In this document: positions 52,101 through 63,026 of the stretch, piece by piece
Position numbering within the stretch: position 1 is the first letter of the stretch
Layout of the letters: the number at the start of each line of letters is the position of its first letter
NCBI GenBank assembly: GCA_034336665.1
Contig: CM067590.1
Coordinates: forward strand, 5,120,459 to 5,184,458
Origin: Luscinia megarhynchos
Lineage: Eukaryota > Chordata > Aves > Passeriformes > Turdidae
DNA length: 64,000 nt
Direction: 5' to 3'
Notes under the pieces: model-generated
Database searches by the model: none
The model's input: only the letters and a program-made list of their open reading frames with translations
What the model was told of the DNA's origin: nothing
Translations under genes and position numbers: made by a program

Positions 52101-55100
52101 GGACATCATCCCTCGGGGGACATCATCCCTCGGGGGCATCATCCCTCGGAGCATCATCCCTCGGGAGCATCATCCCTCGGGGCATCATCCCTCGGGGGCA
52201 TCATCCCTCGGGGCATCATCCCTCGGGGGGCATCATCCCTTCTGTGCTTGGGACAGGTCGAGTCCCCTTGGCTGCTCCTGTGGAGCTGTGGGATGGGGCT
52301 GTGGGTGTGTCAGGGTGTGGGGATGGGGCTGTGTCAGGGTGTGGGGATGGGGCTGTGGGTGTGTCGAGGGGTGTGAGGATGGGGGTGAGGGTGTGGGGAT
52401 GGGAGCTGTGGGTGTGTCAGGGGTGAGGAATGGGGCTGTGGGTGTCGGGGGTGGGGATGGGGCTGTGGGTGTGGGGATGGGGCTGTGGGTGTGTCAGGGG
52501 TGTGGGGATGGGGCTGTGGGTGTGGGGATGGGGCTGTGGGTGTGCAGGGATGTGGGGATGGGGCTGTGGGTGTGTAAGGGGTGAGGGATGGGGCCGTGGG
52601 TGTGAGGGATGGGGCTGTGGGTGTGTCAGGCTGTGGATGTGCAGGGGGTGAGGGAGGGCTGTGGGGTGTGAGGATGGGGGCTGTGTGGGTGTGTTAGGGG
52701 TGAGGGGAGGGGGCTGTGGGTGTGAGGATGGGGCCGTGGGTGTGTCAAGGGGTGTGAGGATGGGGGGGTGAGGGTGTGGGGATGGGGCTGTGGGTGTGGG
52801 GATGGGGCTGTGGGTGTGTGGGGTGAGGGGATGGGGCCGTGGGTGTGTCAGGCTGTGGATGTGTCCGGGTGTGGGCTGGGCTGTGGCAGCTGCAGGTGTC
52901 CCCACCTGCTCTGGCGTGGCTTTTTGGCTGTGCCGGCCCATCCCAGCATAACCCAGCTGCAGTGTGGGCCCCGAGGCGGGGCTGGCTCTGGGTGCTGCAT
53001 GCAGGGATGAGGGGAGGATGCTGTGCAAGAGGAGCTGCCAGTGTTGGGCTGTGCGGTGTCCTGGGCTCCCCATCTCCCGGGGCACCATCGGGAGCTCCTG
53101 CAGCCTCCAGGGGCCCCTGGGGCTGGGATTTGCCTGGGGCAGAGCTGGGCAGACAAGCGAGGAGGGAGCGCGATGGAAAGCAAGGAGGAGACTCGTTTTG
53201 TGTTCTTCCCTTGCCCCATCCAGCGAGGGAATGAGGCTCTGAGGCTCTGCTTTCAGTGACCCCTTTTCCCTGCCTTATTCCTGCCTCCATTTCTTCCAGA
53301 GGCTGTGGCTGGGTTTGCTCAGGGTTTGTTTTTGGGTTTTTTGTCTTTTGTCCCTTGCTTCCCAAGTTGTGCAGATCCTGTGCAGGCTAAACGCGGAGAG
53401 CAGAGGGGAGGAGACTGATGAGGGAGGAGGGGAGAGGGCCTGGGCAGCCGCTCTCTCCTTAAGAATATAAGGCAGGAAACAAAGGCTGAGCTGCACATGG
53501 AGAGCAGGGGCAGCCTGGCCTGCACTGGGCTGCCCTGGCCGTGGGCTGATCCGCAGGGAAAAGTCTGGGAATGAGGGCTGGGGGGGCTGGGGGTGGCTCC
53601 ACAGCCAGGTCTGTTTTGTTAGCGGCAGCCAGGGCAGCCCGAGCGAATAAAGCCCCGGAGCTGCTGATGGACGAGCGTGCAAAATCCTTTGCAACTTGTA
53701 AACTGCTTTGCAACTTGCCTTTCACACACGGGCAGCTGTGGCAGAGCCTCATTGGGATCAATCCAGCTCTCAGCGTCCCTGCCTGGGGGGATGTCACAGA
53801 GCAGGGCTTGGGCTTTGCAGCTTTGCGCCAAAATGGCTCGTTCTGGGGCCTCTTTAAAATCTTTGTGCAAAACCAGGAGTGCAGGAGGAGGTAAATTCTG
53901 TGTTCTGTGACATGTAAAGGGTGCTTTAACATAGCTCAGAGTGGTGTTGGGGGAGTTTCTGTGTGTCCTGGTGTGCTGCAGGAGTCCTGCTCAAGTTTGG
54001 GTTCCTCTGGCACCCCCTCGCCCCTCTGACCCTCCCAGGTGTGTGGGTGCCCCAATGTCCTGCATGGTCCTGCCAGAGGGTCCCCAGGAGCTCCAGGGCA
54101 CCCCAGCCCTCCCTTTCTCCCTTCACTGTCACCTTTTGGGCATAGCTTTGCTCCCTGCTCTGCTGCTGTCCCAGAGAGCCTGGGGATGATCCTGCCTTTT
54201 TGCAAGACCTAATCAGAATAAAAGTTTTTCTTCTGAACATTTCAGTGCTTTTCCTTTGGGCCAAGCTTCCCCAGGAAGAGACAGGACTCTCAGTCATTTC
54301 AGGTGGGTTTTTTGAGACTCTGAGCAGCTTTTCAGTTCAAAATGACCACAGCACGTACTAAACACACAGAGATGAAGGGCTCTGTTCACTTAAAATCTTG
54401 TCTTTGACTGTACTGACTGTTCTGGAAGTTACTCTGCACTTTAATGTGTTATTTTTAAACCTGCTAAGACACTAAACCCTAAATTGGAGCAGCAGATCTT
54501 GGAAGAGGAAGCAGTGCCATGTTCTTCATGTTGCAGGAGTTTCTCTTCCTGGCTTCACTGGCAGCGACAGCTCTGCCCTAAAGCTGCTGGAGTTGGTTAT
54601 TCCTCTCTCTGGATGGAGGCAAATAACTCCTTTTAGAGTATAAAAAAGGGATTCACAGATTTGAGGCTGGACACAGGCTCTGTTCCTGGCTGCTTGGTCC
54701 TGCTCTGTGTTGTGTCCTGGCCCAAGTGCAGCTCCACAGGGAGCTGGTCCAGCTGAGGAATAACCAGTGAGGGAGTGTTTCCTCCTCCTCTCCCTGCCCT
54801 CCAAAGATGGATTATTTTCCTCCTCAGCTGGTTCATTTGCATGAGCACTGGGATGTGTGAGCAGTGGTGGTGGCAGGGAGGAGATCCAGGCAGGATCAGC
54901 AGCTTGGAGCAGTTGGAGCCAGGAGCTTCCTAAGCAGATGCTGTGTGGGATCACCACAACCTTTCAGTCTTAACTCCTTCAAGAGACTTATTCTAATTTC
55001 AGTTTTAGTGTAATTTATATTAAATTTATCTCAGTTTTTGGAGAGCTTTTAATACTTTGGTACTTTCTGGGTTTGTTTTTTTCTTAACCTATTTTTTTTC

Positions 55101-58100
55101 ATGCAGAGTCTGACTTAGCCTAATTGCTTTGTCACTGTCCTATACCAAAAATTGTCTGCTTATGTTGGTTTTCCCCTAATAAAGCTTCAGGCAGGAGACA
55201 ATATGTGAAAATAGACTTCCCTTTTTGTTTTGTTGTTGTTGTTAAAACCCTGGTAAGGTTGTCAGTGTTTCACCAGTGTGAGATAAGGTGTAACTGGCAT
55301 TTTTGGTCTCAAAATATCTTTCTGTCCCTTAACCCTTGATAGTGGGATGGATATACAGGGAATGATCTTCTCCTGGATGTGAGCTAGGATTGAAAATGCA
55401 AGGTGGAGAAAACCAGAAGTGAGGGTAATCAAGGGAATAAAGAGGTCTTGTTATGATGCTCAGTGAGAAGGTGAAGAATACTTGGTGCTTATTATCTTTA
55501 TAGTCTTACACTGCAGCCATAACACACTGGCTTATTTTAGCTTCTGATGTTGGATTATTAAAAAAACAAACCAACAAAAAACCCCAAATGAAAACACCAA
55601 TAAAGATTTGGAATAATTTGTGCCTGCTCTCCAGGTTGAGTCTTCATGGAAACCCAAGTGTTACAGAACAATCTCTCTTCCCTTTTGCCATTCATGGAAA
55701 GTTTTATGAGATTTTGACATTTATCTTTGCATCACTTTGTGATTCTTTGTTTTGCAGCTTGTCAGAAGTTAACTTCTGATTTTCTCCTTTTCTGAAGTCT
55801 TCAGGATGCTACAAAAGACAGAATCAAACCTGAACGTGCTGTTCAAAGGGCAGGGAGGGGAGACAGGGAGCATTTGTGGTGCTGGTCAAATGTAACAGTC
55901 CTGGGAGAAGAAATTATACTTGAAAATGAGCATTTACTGTGAGAGTCAGCTGAATGAAAAGTGCTTCTGTGCTGAGATCTCCCTTGCTGGTTATTGTGTG
56001 CATTATCCTACATTTGTTTACCTGATCTGAATCTTCCTCTTGCCATATAAAAACATTTTAGGAGTCAACACGAAAGCAAGAATTGAACGTGGCCTTCATT
56101 CTTGAAATTCCAGCGTGTGTTTTTCAGGAAGGGAATAGCAACCCTCTCTCCTGAGCTGCAGAGGTGGCCCTGTGGGAGCCCCGAGGGTGGAGTTTGCCTC
56201 CCTTTGAGTGTGTGTGTGGTGTGTTTGCAGCCCCAGCGGGAAGAAGTTCTGCAGCAAGCCGCAGCTGGCGCGGTACCTGGGCAGCTCCATGGAGCTGGGC
56301 ACCTTCGACTTCCGCACCGGCAAGATGCTGATGAACAAAATGAACAAGAACAGGCAGAGGATGCGCTACGACTGCTCCAGCCAAGCCAAGGTGGGGCTGG
56401 GCAGCTGCAGCTGCTGGGGGTGACTGAGCAGTGGCTGGGACAGAGGGGGTGCAGCATGGCATGGCTGAGGTGGGAGCTTGGAGCTGGGGCTGAGCGTCTC
56501 TCTTGGTTGGGCAAGTGCTGCTGCCTTGGGGCTGGTGCTGTGGGGAGTTGTGTCACTGCTCGGTCTTCTGTGGAGGAGGGCAGGGGAGAGGCTGTCACCT
56601 TCCTCAGTTCCCAGCACTAGAGAGGCATTGACCTGTGGGAGTGAGTGCAGAGGAGCCCCTCTGCTCTGGGGACAGCCTGGCAGAGTGGGAGTGTTCTCCC
56701 TCCTCGGTCCAGGGAGAGCTCAGAGCCCTGCAGGGCCTAGAGGGGCTCCAGGAGAGCTGGAGAGGGGCTGGGGACAAGGGAGAAGGGACAGGACACAGGG
56801 AATGTTTGTAAAATCCCACTGCCAGAGGGGACAGATGGGATATTGGGCAGGAATTGTTCCCTGGGAGGGTGGGGAGCCCTGGCACAGGTGCCCAGAGCAG
56901 CTGTGGCTGCCCCTGGATCCCTGCAGTGCCCAGGCCAGGCTGGATGGGGCTTGGAGCAGCCTGGGGCAGTGGGGGCTGTCCCTGGCCGTGGCAGGGGGTG
57001 GCACTGGATGAGCTTTAGGGTCCTTTCCAAGCTAAACCATTCCATGATTCTGTGATCCCCCTACCTGGAGTGTGAGCTCACCTCCAGCACAATCTCCTCC
57101 AGAGCCCCACACCTCCTGGGGCTGTGCAGCATCTCTGCCCTGCCCTTGCCTTTGGTTTGAGAGGAGAGGAGGGGTTTGGGTCCACATGAGGAGGTGCTGC
57201 AGCTCCTGCCAGTGACTGACTGGAGCTCTCAGGCTGTGCTGGTGACCCAGCTTGGCATTGATGGAAGGGGAGGTGGCATTTGGGGCAAACAGAGCGAGAG
57301 GGAAGAGGGCTGGGAGGCCTATTTGTAGAACAAAATGAAAGATTCTCTAGCTGGTAATTCAGATTGTTGAGGTGTCAGGATGGCAGTGACAGGCTCCCTG
57401 TCTGAACTGATTGTCCCAAGTCATTCCTAAGGATCTTCATCAGGTGCTAAAATCTTTCCCAGAGCCCAAAAGCTACTGTGTGTGCACCTGAGCACTGAAT
57501 GTGGAAAAGGCACAGTGCTCATTTTTAAAATACATCAGCCAGTCAAGGCTCATCATCACCAGAGTGCTGGGAACATTTCTTGCAGTCCTGGCTGCTGCAG
57601 TGATATTTTGAGACCTGCCTTGAGGCAGAGACCAGCAGCTCACACACCTCTCAGGCTAAAAATTCTGCCCAAAACTCTCAATAAATGTACAAATGTTATC
57701 ACTGGCTTCTGAATGGATTAGCACCCAGATGGTTCAGAATTATATTTGTCCTGAATGCATCTTTTCTCCATCTCATGAATAAATCTGTGGAGCAGACACA
57801 GTGTTTGCATCCCCAGAACAAAGCGTGTCCTGCAGCCATTCCAAGAGTTGGGTGTTAGATTTTGGGCATGGGGAACAGCCTTCCTGTGCTTCCCTAACAG
57901 AAAATGCAGTTCTGTACTGCAAAATGGATTATGAGCTTCATTTAAAAGCTGAGCTTTGTTCAAAACCAAAGGTAAAAAAAGGGGTTCAGCTTCCAGCTGT
58001 GTTGATTTGTTTATTGGTCACGTCTGGATTTAGAAGGAATGGTTTGGAGTGGTTCTGGGATTCAGAAACCAGCCTCTAAATCCCTGTTTGTAATTTTTTT

Positions 58101-61100
58101 ATTTATTACAACTATTGTGTTGTAATCCACTCTTTTAGTGATTACACATGGTTTGTTCTGACTCCTAAAGTCATTAAAAATGAGAGTGAAACTGATGTGT
58201 GTGAACTAGCATGGGAGGAGACTGCTATGTTAAACAGGATGAGAGGAAATCTTTGATAGGTCTAAGGCAAGATTTGAATTGAGTTATGTATTTTTAGCAG
58301 CCTAACTTGTATAACTAGAGATTAGACAAGATTTGAAGCCCAGGAACTGTTCCCTGCTGCACTTCTTTGTGTCTGTAATAGCATTTTAGCAAATTGAAAC
58401 TGTTTTTGTGGGTTTTTCCTTTTCTTCTTGTTTCAAACAGGGCAAGCCTGATTTGAACACGGCCCTGCCTGTGAGACAGACAGCCTCTATCTTCAAACAG
58501 CCTGTCACAAAGATCACAAACCACCCCAGCAACAAGGTGAAGAGTGACCCCCAGAAAGCTGTGGACCAGCCCAGGCAGGTAAGGCTGAGAAACTCCTGGA
58601 TTTGCTACTGTGAGGATCCCAAAATAATCCACTTTAATTTTGTGGTGCTGAACAAATACTCCCTGGCAACTCCTGATCTCTGACACTTCAGAATTCAGAA
58701 AAATGTGATCTTTCTGAAGCAGTGGTTTGCAGAGCTTCCAGCTCTTAAAATCAGAACAAATCCCATTCCCAATCTCTAGTTCTGGGCTCTGTGCACTGGG
58801 TTTTACAAACTCCAGTCTTTGGTTAGATCACACTTCTGGTGTTGCTAAACCTGAATTTCGATTAATTAAGTGTTAGCTACAAAATTATTCAGACATTGTA
58901 ACCACTTCAGAGGACACTTAGGTTTAGAATCACTGTCAAATGTTGCAGTTGTGTAAGAATTCCATGTTCCACTAAATCCATCTTCCTGCACAGATCACAC
59001 CCCAATGTGCTGTTCGTTGCAGTGCAAGGGTCTGTACATCAGTAGGAGTCACCTCTGCCAGTATAAGATCATAAATTCACATGCATTGTTATTAATAATA
59101 CAAATTCAAGTGTTTTTCTTATCACAAGTGTGTATTTGCAAGCAAGAGAACACACCAAAGTTAAGGGAGAGGCTGCTCAGGACAAGGGAAGGCTCTGGTA
59201 AAATGAGCTGTACCTGTTGGAACACTGAAAACCTTTTCTGAAAACTTCAACAAACACCTAAGGCAATTTCTGAGAACTACATAAATTTAGTTCAGCTAGA
59301 ACCTCTAGGTGTGAGACAGAACTTATCTGAAATGGGTGGGGTTTTTGGTGGTTAGAATGGATTTTTTTCTGGTTTTTTTAGCAGGTTGGCAGGGTCTTAC
59401 CATGGTTTTCTGGGGAAGTAGCTCCTGTGTGTTCACTATGCTGCTATTCCTGCAGTTTTTATAGTTAAGGCTATAAAAGAGAGCACTAAAGATAAAATGT
59501 CCTCTTCCAGTTCCAAGCTGGATTTGTGTTCCTGTTTAACATATTTGACTGGACTGCAGAATATTTTGACTTCTGCTCAGCAGGCTGCAGATGTTTCTGC
59601 AAAATTTGAAAGCCCATCCAGTGCCACCCCCTGCCAGGGGTAGGGACACCTTGCACTCTCCCAGGTTGCTCCAAGCCCCATCCAACCTGGCCTTGGACAA
59701 TTCCAGCCACAGCTTCTCTGGGTACACAAAAAAAATAAATTAAAAAAAAATCACCTATTTGAAAGGCTAGAGGATATCCAGCCTGTGTTTGGGCTGTGTG
59801 TGCCCTCATTCCTCTTTTTGGAAAGGTCACATGAGGTCAGTTGCACTTGGACTTTGACAGGCAGCAAAAAGGGGTGGGATATGCACAGTCTGTTCAAGGT
59901 GAATTCTTGATTTCTCAAAATCTCCATAAAAATGTGGTTATTTGCAAGATAGTTGATCCTCCAGCTATGCATTGCTGCCCTTCTGATATCCCTCCTGCAA
60001 AGTTAAAGCTCTATCAAGGTGATGTATTTGACTTTCTACCACACCAGTGCTTTAAGCCTGGGGAGATACTGTGACTCAAAATCTGGTGAAGGACCAGACA
60101 TGAGGGAAAAACCCAAACTGTTGGACAGGAAGAAAATAATACTTTACCTTGAATACAGGTCTTGCATGCCTTACCTTTCTGTGGGATGTGTAGGAGAGAA
60201 ATAGGGTGTAAAAAAGGCTGTCTCACACTGTGGGCTTGCAGCTGGGAGTCAGCAAGCCTGGCCTTGCTGCTGCACCTCAGAGCAGTGAAAGTACCAGGCC
60301 CTGGAAGAAAAGAGAGTTTTCCAAGGCAGCAAATTGGGAGGGAGGAGTTGTGGGGCTGCTTGGCAATGTTCCTGCTGTTGGAGGTAGCAGATCCCTTCTC
60401 TGGTAAATCCACATTAACCTGTCCCCAGCCCTGCTGTTCCCTCTCTGCATGGGAAGCAGGATTTTGTGGAGTTTCTGGTTGTACCAATAACCACCAGTAA
60501 CCACCAGTAACCACCTGCTTTGACTGCAGCTCTTTTGGGAGAAGAAGTTGAGTGGACTGAATGCCTTTGACATTGCAGAGGAGCTGGTGAAGACAATGGA
60601 CCTTCCCAAAGGGTTGCAAGGTAATCAGAGGGTGCCCTTCCCCAGGGCTGGCATTTTGGCAGCTGGCAGCACTGAGTGAAGATGAGCTCCCTGTTCCCAG
60701 GCCTGGCAGGGCTGTGGCCATTCCTGCTGCAGCAGGAGCTGCAGTGCTGGGCCTGGGGGTCCCACTGCCCTGAGGCAAAGCTTCTCAGCCTTTTGGGGGA
60801 TTCATTTTCCAGAAGCAGCAGAGCATCCCAGAATGCTGTTTGGGTTTGGGGACCTTAAAACTCATCCATCCAACCTGGCCTGGGCACTGCCAGGGATGCA
60901 GGGGCAGCCACAGCTGCTCTGGGCACCCTGTGCCAGGGCTGCCCACCCTGCCAGGGAACAATTCCTGCCCAATATCCCACCCAGCCCTGCCTTCTGGCAG
61001 TGGCAGCCATTCCCTGGCTCCTGTCCCTCCAGCCCTTGTCCCCAGCCCCTCTCCAGCTCTCCTGGAGCCCCTTCAGGCCCTGCCAGGGGCTCTGAGCTCT

Positions 61101-63026
61101 CCCTGGAGCCTTCTCTTCTCCAGGTGAACACTCCCAGCTCTCTGAGCATTGTTCAAGAGGAACAGAAACATTTTCCCTTCCCAGTTTGGTGGTTTTTGCT
61201 CTCTTTTTGCTTGTAACAAAATGAGGAACTGCTCTAAGTTTAAACACCCTGAGAGCTGCAGGTGCTGTAAGAACCACTTAGCTCTGAGATTTCTGTCATG
61301 TGAGCTTTCAGACTGCCAGCCTGTGCTTTGCCATTAGAATTGAGTTCCCCTTGTCCTGATTTTGCTGCTGCCTTGGGCAGTGCTGGTTGTTATCTATCAC
61401 ACTGGTTATGGATGTCCCTCCCCGTTGCAGGGGTTGGCCCGGGCTGCACGGACGAGACTCTGCTCTCTGCCATCGCCAGTGCCCTGCACACCAGCACCAT
61501 GCCCATCACTGGCCAGCTCTCTGCAGCTGTGGAGAAGAACCCTGGGGTCTGGCTCAACACCTCCCAGCCTCTCTGCAAAGCCTTCATGGTGACAGATGAA
61601 GATATCAGGTGTGAACTGGAAATAGCACTTGCTGTCCTGGGGCCAGGTTCCTTGTGCTCAAGCAGTGCTTTTCTTTTCTTTCTGAATGTCTGATGGAACT
61701 GTGGCTTGGGAATTAATTTGAATGGCTCTCTAGCAATAGACAAAATAGTTCCATTGAGCTCTGTCATGTGCTTAAAGCCCACTGTTTTACATTTTGGCTG
61801 TGCTCAGTTACTCTGAACTTTCAGGCTCATGTTTGTTTTTCATGTCAAGTTTCTTTTTTTCACAAAAGTGTCTGAGTTGGGGAACCCTTGACTGAGGCAG
61901 CTCAGATCAGAGATGGATTGGAGAAATCCCAAACACTGGGATTGGATTCTCTTCCCCTTCTCTGTGTCAGTAAATGAATTAAATAGAATTTATGGATTGA
62001 CCAAATCCAAGCTGTGCTTGCTGTGGTGACAGAGAACAAGGATGCAGTTTATTCTGCTCTAGATTGCTTTAGTAATGAAATATTGTTAAATCAGGATTGG
62101 TCAAACTCAGCTTTAAGCTTTTGATGAAGAACTGAATGTGCCAAAGGCCTGCAGCATGCAATTTGCATTCATTAAGGGTTTAAAGGCAGTCCTTGCTTTG
62201 ACTGCTTGATAAATCTTTAGGAATTGCAGGATGACTTTTCTGGGCTTGACTGAGACATAACTGACCTGGAAAAACAGTCTGTTTGTAACTTTGATGTGCT
62301 GTGGCTGGGCTGAAATGGGAGCCCATGAGCCACTGATTGTTGATCACTCCTTTGCTGTGTCTTTGACTTCTTAGGGTTGGGACTCAAAAGGAAAAGGAGC
62401 AGAAATAAATGGCCTGAAACTTCATTTTCTCCAGTCTTATTTTTGAAAGTCTGTGCAGGATAGGCTGACTTGTTAGATATTAGTAGTAGGAGTTAAAAAT
62501 TAGGCTAAAAAAAAAGTGTACTGCTAGAATAGCCAAATTTCAGCCAGAAATCAACAGGTGGGGAACTCATAATATAAACACTGGACAAATTTTTAAAGCG
62601 TTTTTCATCTCCACCTACAATGCCAGGTGGGAGTTTTTGGGTTTTTTATCTTTTTTGTTTTTGTTTTTGTTTGTTGGTTGTTTTTGGTTTGTTTTATTTT
62701 TTGTTTTTGTTATACAATGGGAGCTCTTAGAGGGCTTTTCCAGTCCATGCTTGTCTCATGTTGGAGGGATTGGAGACTCCCTTGACTGGGGCAGCCTTGG
62801 GGGCTGATGTTGGGTGTCCCTTGTGTTGGGCAGGAAGCAGGAGGAGCTGGTGCAGCAGGTGAGGAAGAGGCTGGAGGAGGCCCTGATGGCTGACATGCTG
62901 GCCCACGTGGAGGAGATTGCCAGGGATGGGGAGCCTCCCTCAGAGAAAGAAGGAGCAGAGGAGGAAGGAGAAGAGGAAGAGGAGGAGGAAGAGCAGGACC
63001 ATGACCAGGAGATGGAAAATGTATAG
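48920..63026 (+). CDS. MBD3: MBD3, methyl-CpG-binding domain protein 3, MBD3b-like form (257 aa)
   Basis: Core subunit of the NuRD chromatin-remodelling and deacetylase complex, nuclear. Joined from 48920-48933, 56231-56390, 58441-58578, 60530-60620, 61431-61608 and 62834-63026, all GT-AG and phase-consistent; 257 residues. Starts MERK, then SPSGKKF, which is the junction of mammalian MBD3b; the full-length form (291 aa in human) has ~32 more residues here. It then carries the C-terminal half of the MBD (to about residue 45), the NuRD-binding central region QTASIFKQPVTKITNHPSNK, the coiled-coil KQEELVQQVRKRLEEALMAD (binds GATAD2 in the family) and a poly-Glu tail ending EMENV. MBD2 was considered and rejected from the MERK start, acidic tail and neighbours. 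Confidence 0.93.
49264..49273. promoter_or_regulatory. MEF2-type site in early MBD3 intron 1
   Basis: CTATTTATAG fits the YTAWWWWTAR consensus exactly, about 330 bases after the exon 1 donor. Function is inferred from the motif alone. Confidence 0.35.
49420..49572 (-). repeat. CR1-like LINE 3' fragment
   Basis: Minus orientation: 'acagaatcctcacgggctgg', 'ccccctgccaggacaccttc' (approximate), 'tccagcctggccttgaacgc', 'aatggggcagccgcagc'. Confidence 0.7.
49573..50639 (+). other. MBD3: MBD3 intron 1, unique part
   Basis: No repeat, exon or RNA gene recognised here. Confidence 0.6.
50640..50962 (+). repeat. CR1-like LINE 3' fragment, older subfamily
   Basis: Plus orientation: 'gtggcctcaagttgcaccag', 'gaacaggctgcccagggtag', 'atcctaaaggtcttttccat'. 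Classic CR1 3' region rather than the GC-rich subfamily elsewhere in the window. Confidence 0.82.
51185..52235. repeat. VNTR, unit 16-17 bases, about 60 copies, in MBD3 intron 1
   Basis: Over 1 kb of 'gggggcatcatccctc' units with gg/ggg length variation and occasional ccccg, ggaca and ggagc variants. Nearly every unit has one CpG (ctCGg). All three forward frames stay open as an artefact. Confidence 0.97.
52275..52865. repeat. G-rich minisatellite, unit about 18-20 bases
   Basis: Units such as 'gtgtggggatggggctgtgg' repeated with small indels for ~590 bases directly after the VNTR. Four or more G-runs of 3-4 recur within 25 bases, the pattern of G-quadruplex formers. Confidence 0.93.
52866..56230 (+). 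other. MBD3: MBD3 intron 1, distal part
   Basis: Unique sequence, GC-rich to about 53900 then AT-richer. Searched by eye for the missing MBD segment (GW-E-EEV / DVFYYS-like); nothing found. No repeats recognised beyond short T-rich runs. Confidence 0.6.
56231..56390 (+). CDS. MBD3: MBD3 exon 2 (C-terminal half of the MBD)
   Basis: One base completes serine, then PSGKKFCSKPQLARYLGSSM, ELGTFDFRTGKMLMNKMNKN and RQRMRYDCSSQAK; donor gtgggg. Human PSGKKFRSKPQLARYLGGSM DLSTFDFRTGKMLMSKMNKS. Arg to Cys in KKF(R/C)SK is at the second arginine-finger position of the MBD fold. GTGGGG is a slightly unusual but valid donor. Confidence 0.96.
56640..57055 (+). repeat. CR1-like LINE, ~415-base copy in MBD3 intron 2
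   Basis: Plus orientation: 'ggagcccctctgctctgggg', 'gggatattgggcaggaattg', 'aaaccattccatgattctgt gatcccc'. Well-preserved 3' end. Confidence 0.85.
57056..58440 (+). other. MBD3: MBD3 intron 2, distal part
   Basis: Unique sequence; no repeat or exon recognised. Good pyrimidine tract before exon 3 ('ttttccttttcttcttgttt'). Confidence 0.65.
58441..58578 (+). CDS. MBD3: MBD3 exon 3
   Basis: 46 codons in phase 0: GKPDLNTALPVRQTASIFKQ, PVTKITNHPSNKVKSDPQKA, VDQPRQ; donor gtaagg. As far as recalled identical to human. This region contacts HDAC/RBBP partners in NuRD (family knowledge). Confidence 0.98.
58579..60529 (+). other. MBD3: MBD3 intron 3
   Basis: Unique apart from a CR1 stub at 59600-59726 with an A-rich tail-like run after it. 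A short direct repeat 'ccaccagtaa' lies just before the acceptor. Confidence 0.7.
59600..59726 (-). repeat. CR1-like LINE 3' stub
   Basis: Minus orientation: 'gaaagcccatccagtgccac', 'gctccaagccccatccaacc', 'ccacagcttctctgggtaca'. Its extreme 3' end is missing. Confidence 0.7.
60530..60620 (+). CDS. MBD3: MBD3 exon 4
   Basis: LFWEKKLSGLNAFDIAEELV then KTMDLPKGLQ plus one base; donor gtaatc. Identical to human as remembered; the FWEKKL...DIAEELV block is typical of MBD2/3. Confidence 0.98.
60825..61132 (-). repeat. CR1-like LINE fragment in MBD3 intron 4
   Basis: Minus orientation: 'ccatccaacctggcctgggc', 'acaattcctgcccaatatcc', 'cccctctccagctctcctgg'. Very similar to the copy at 63190 in inverse orientation, but lacking the extreme 3' end. 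Confidence 0.83.
61431..61608 (+). CDS. MBD3: MBD3 exon 5
   Basis: Completes glycine, then VGPGCTDETLLSAIASALHT, STMPITGQLSAAVEKNPGVW, LNTSQPLCKAFMVTDEDI plus AG of a split arginine; donor gtgtga. One difference from human noted (NTSQ for NTTQ). Conserved MBD2/3 C-terminal domain. Confidence 0.98.
61609..62833 (+). other. MBD3: MBD3 intron 5
   Basis: AT-richer unique sequence with a T/G-rich simple run of gtttttgtttttg type at about 62636-62712. No exon or transposon recognised. Confidence 0.7.
62834..63026 (+). CDS. MBD3: MBD3 exon 6: coiled coil, acidic tail and stop
   Basis: Completes arginine, then KQEELVQQVRKRLEEALMAD, MLAHVEEIARDGEPPSEKEG, a glutamate-rich run and DHDQEMENV; TAG at 63024-63026. 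The coiled coil is the family's GATAD2-binding helix. The human tail is Asp/Glu mixed; here it is nearly all Glu and somewhat different in length. Donor gtaagg at 63032 lies five bases past the stop. Confidence 0.97.

Noticed and set aside
51185..52235. CRISPR-like array
   Set aside because: Repeats of 16-17 bases adjoin one another with no spacers, and the host is a vertebrate.
50993..52584. Three overlapping ~400-500 codon frames rich in GHHPSGASSLGGII
   Set aside because: The 16-17 base VNTR has no stop in any forward frame; a repeat artefact.
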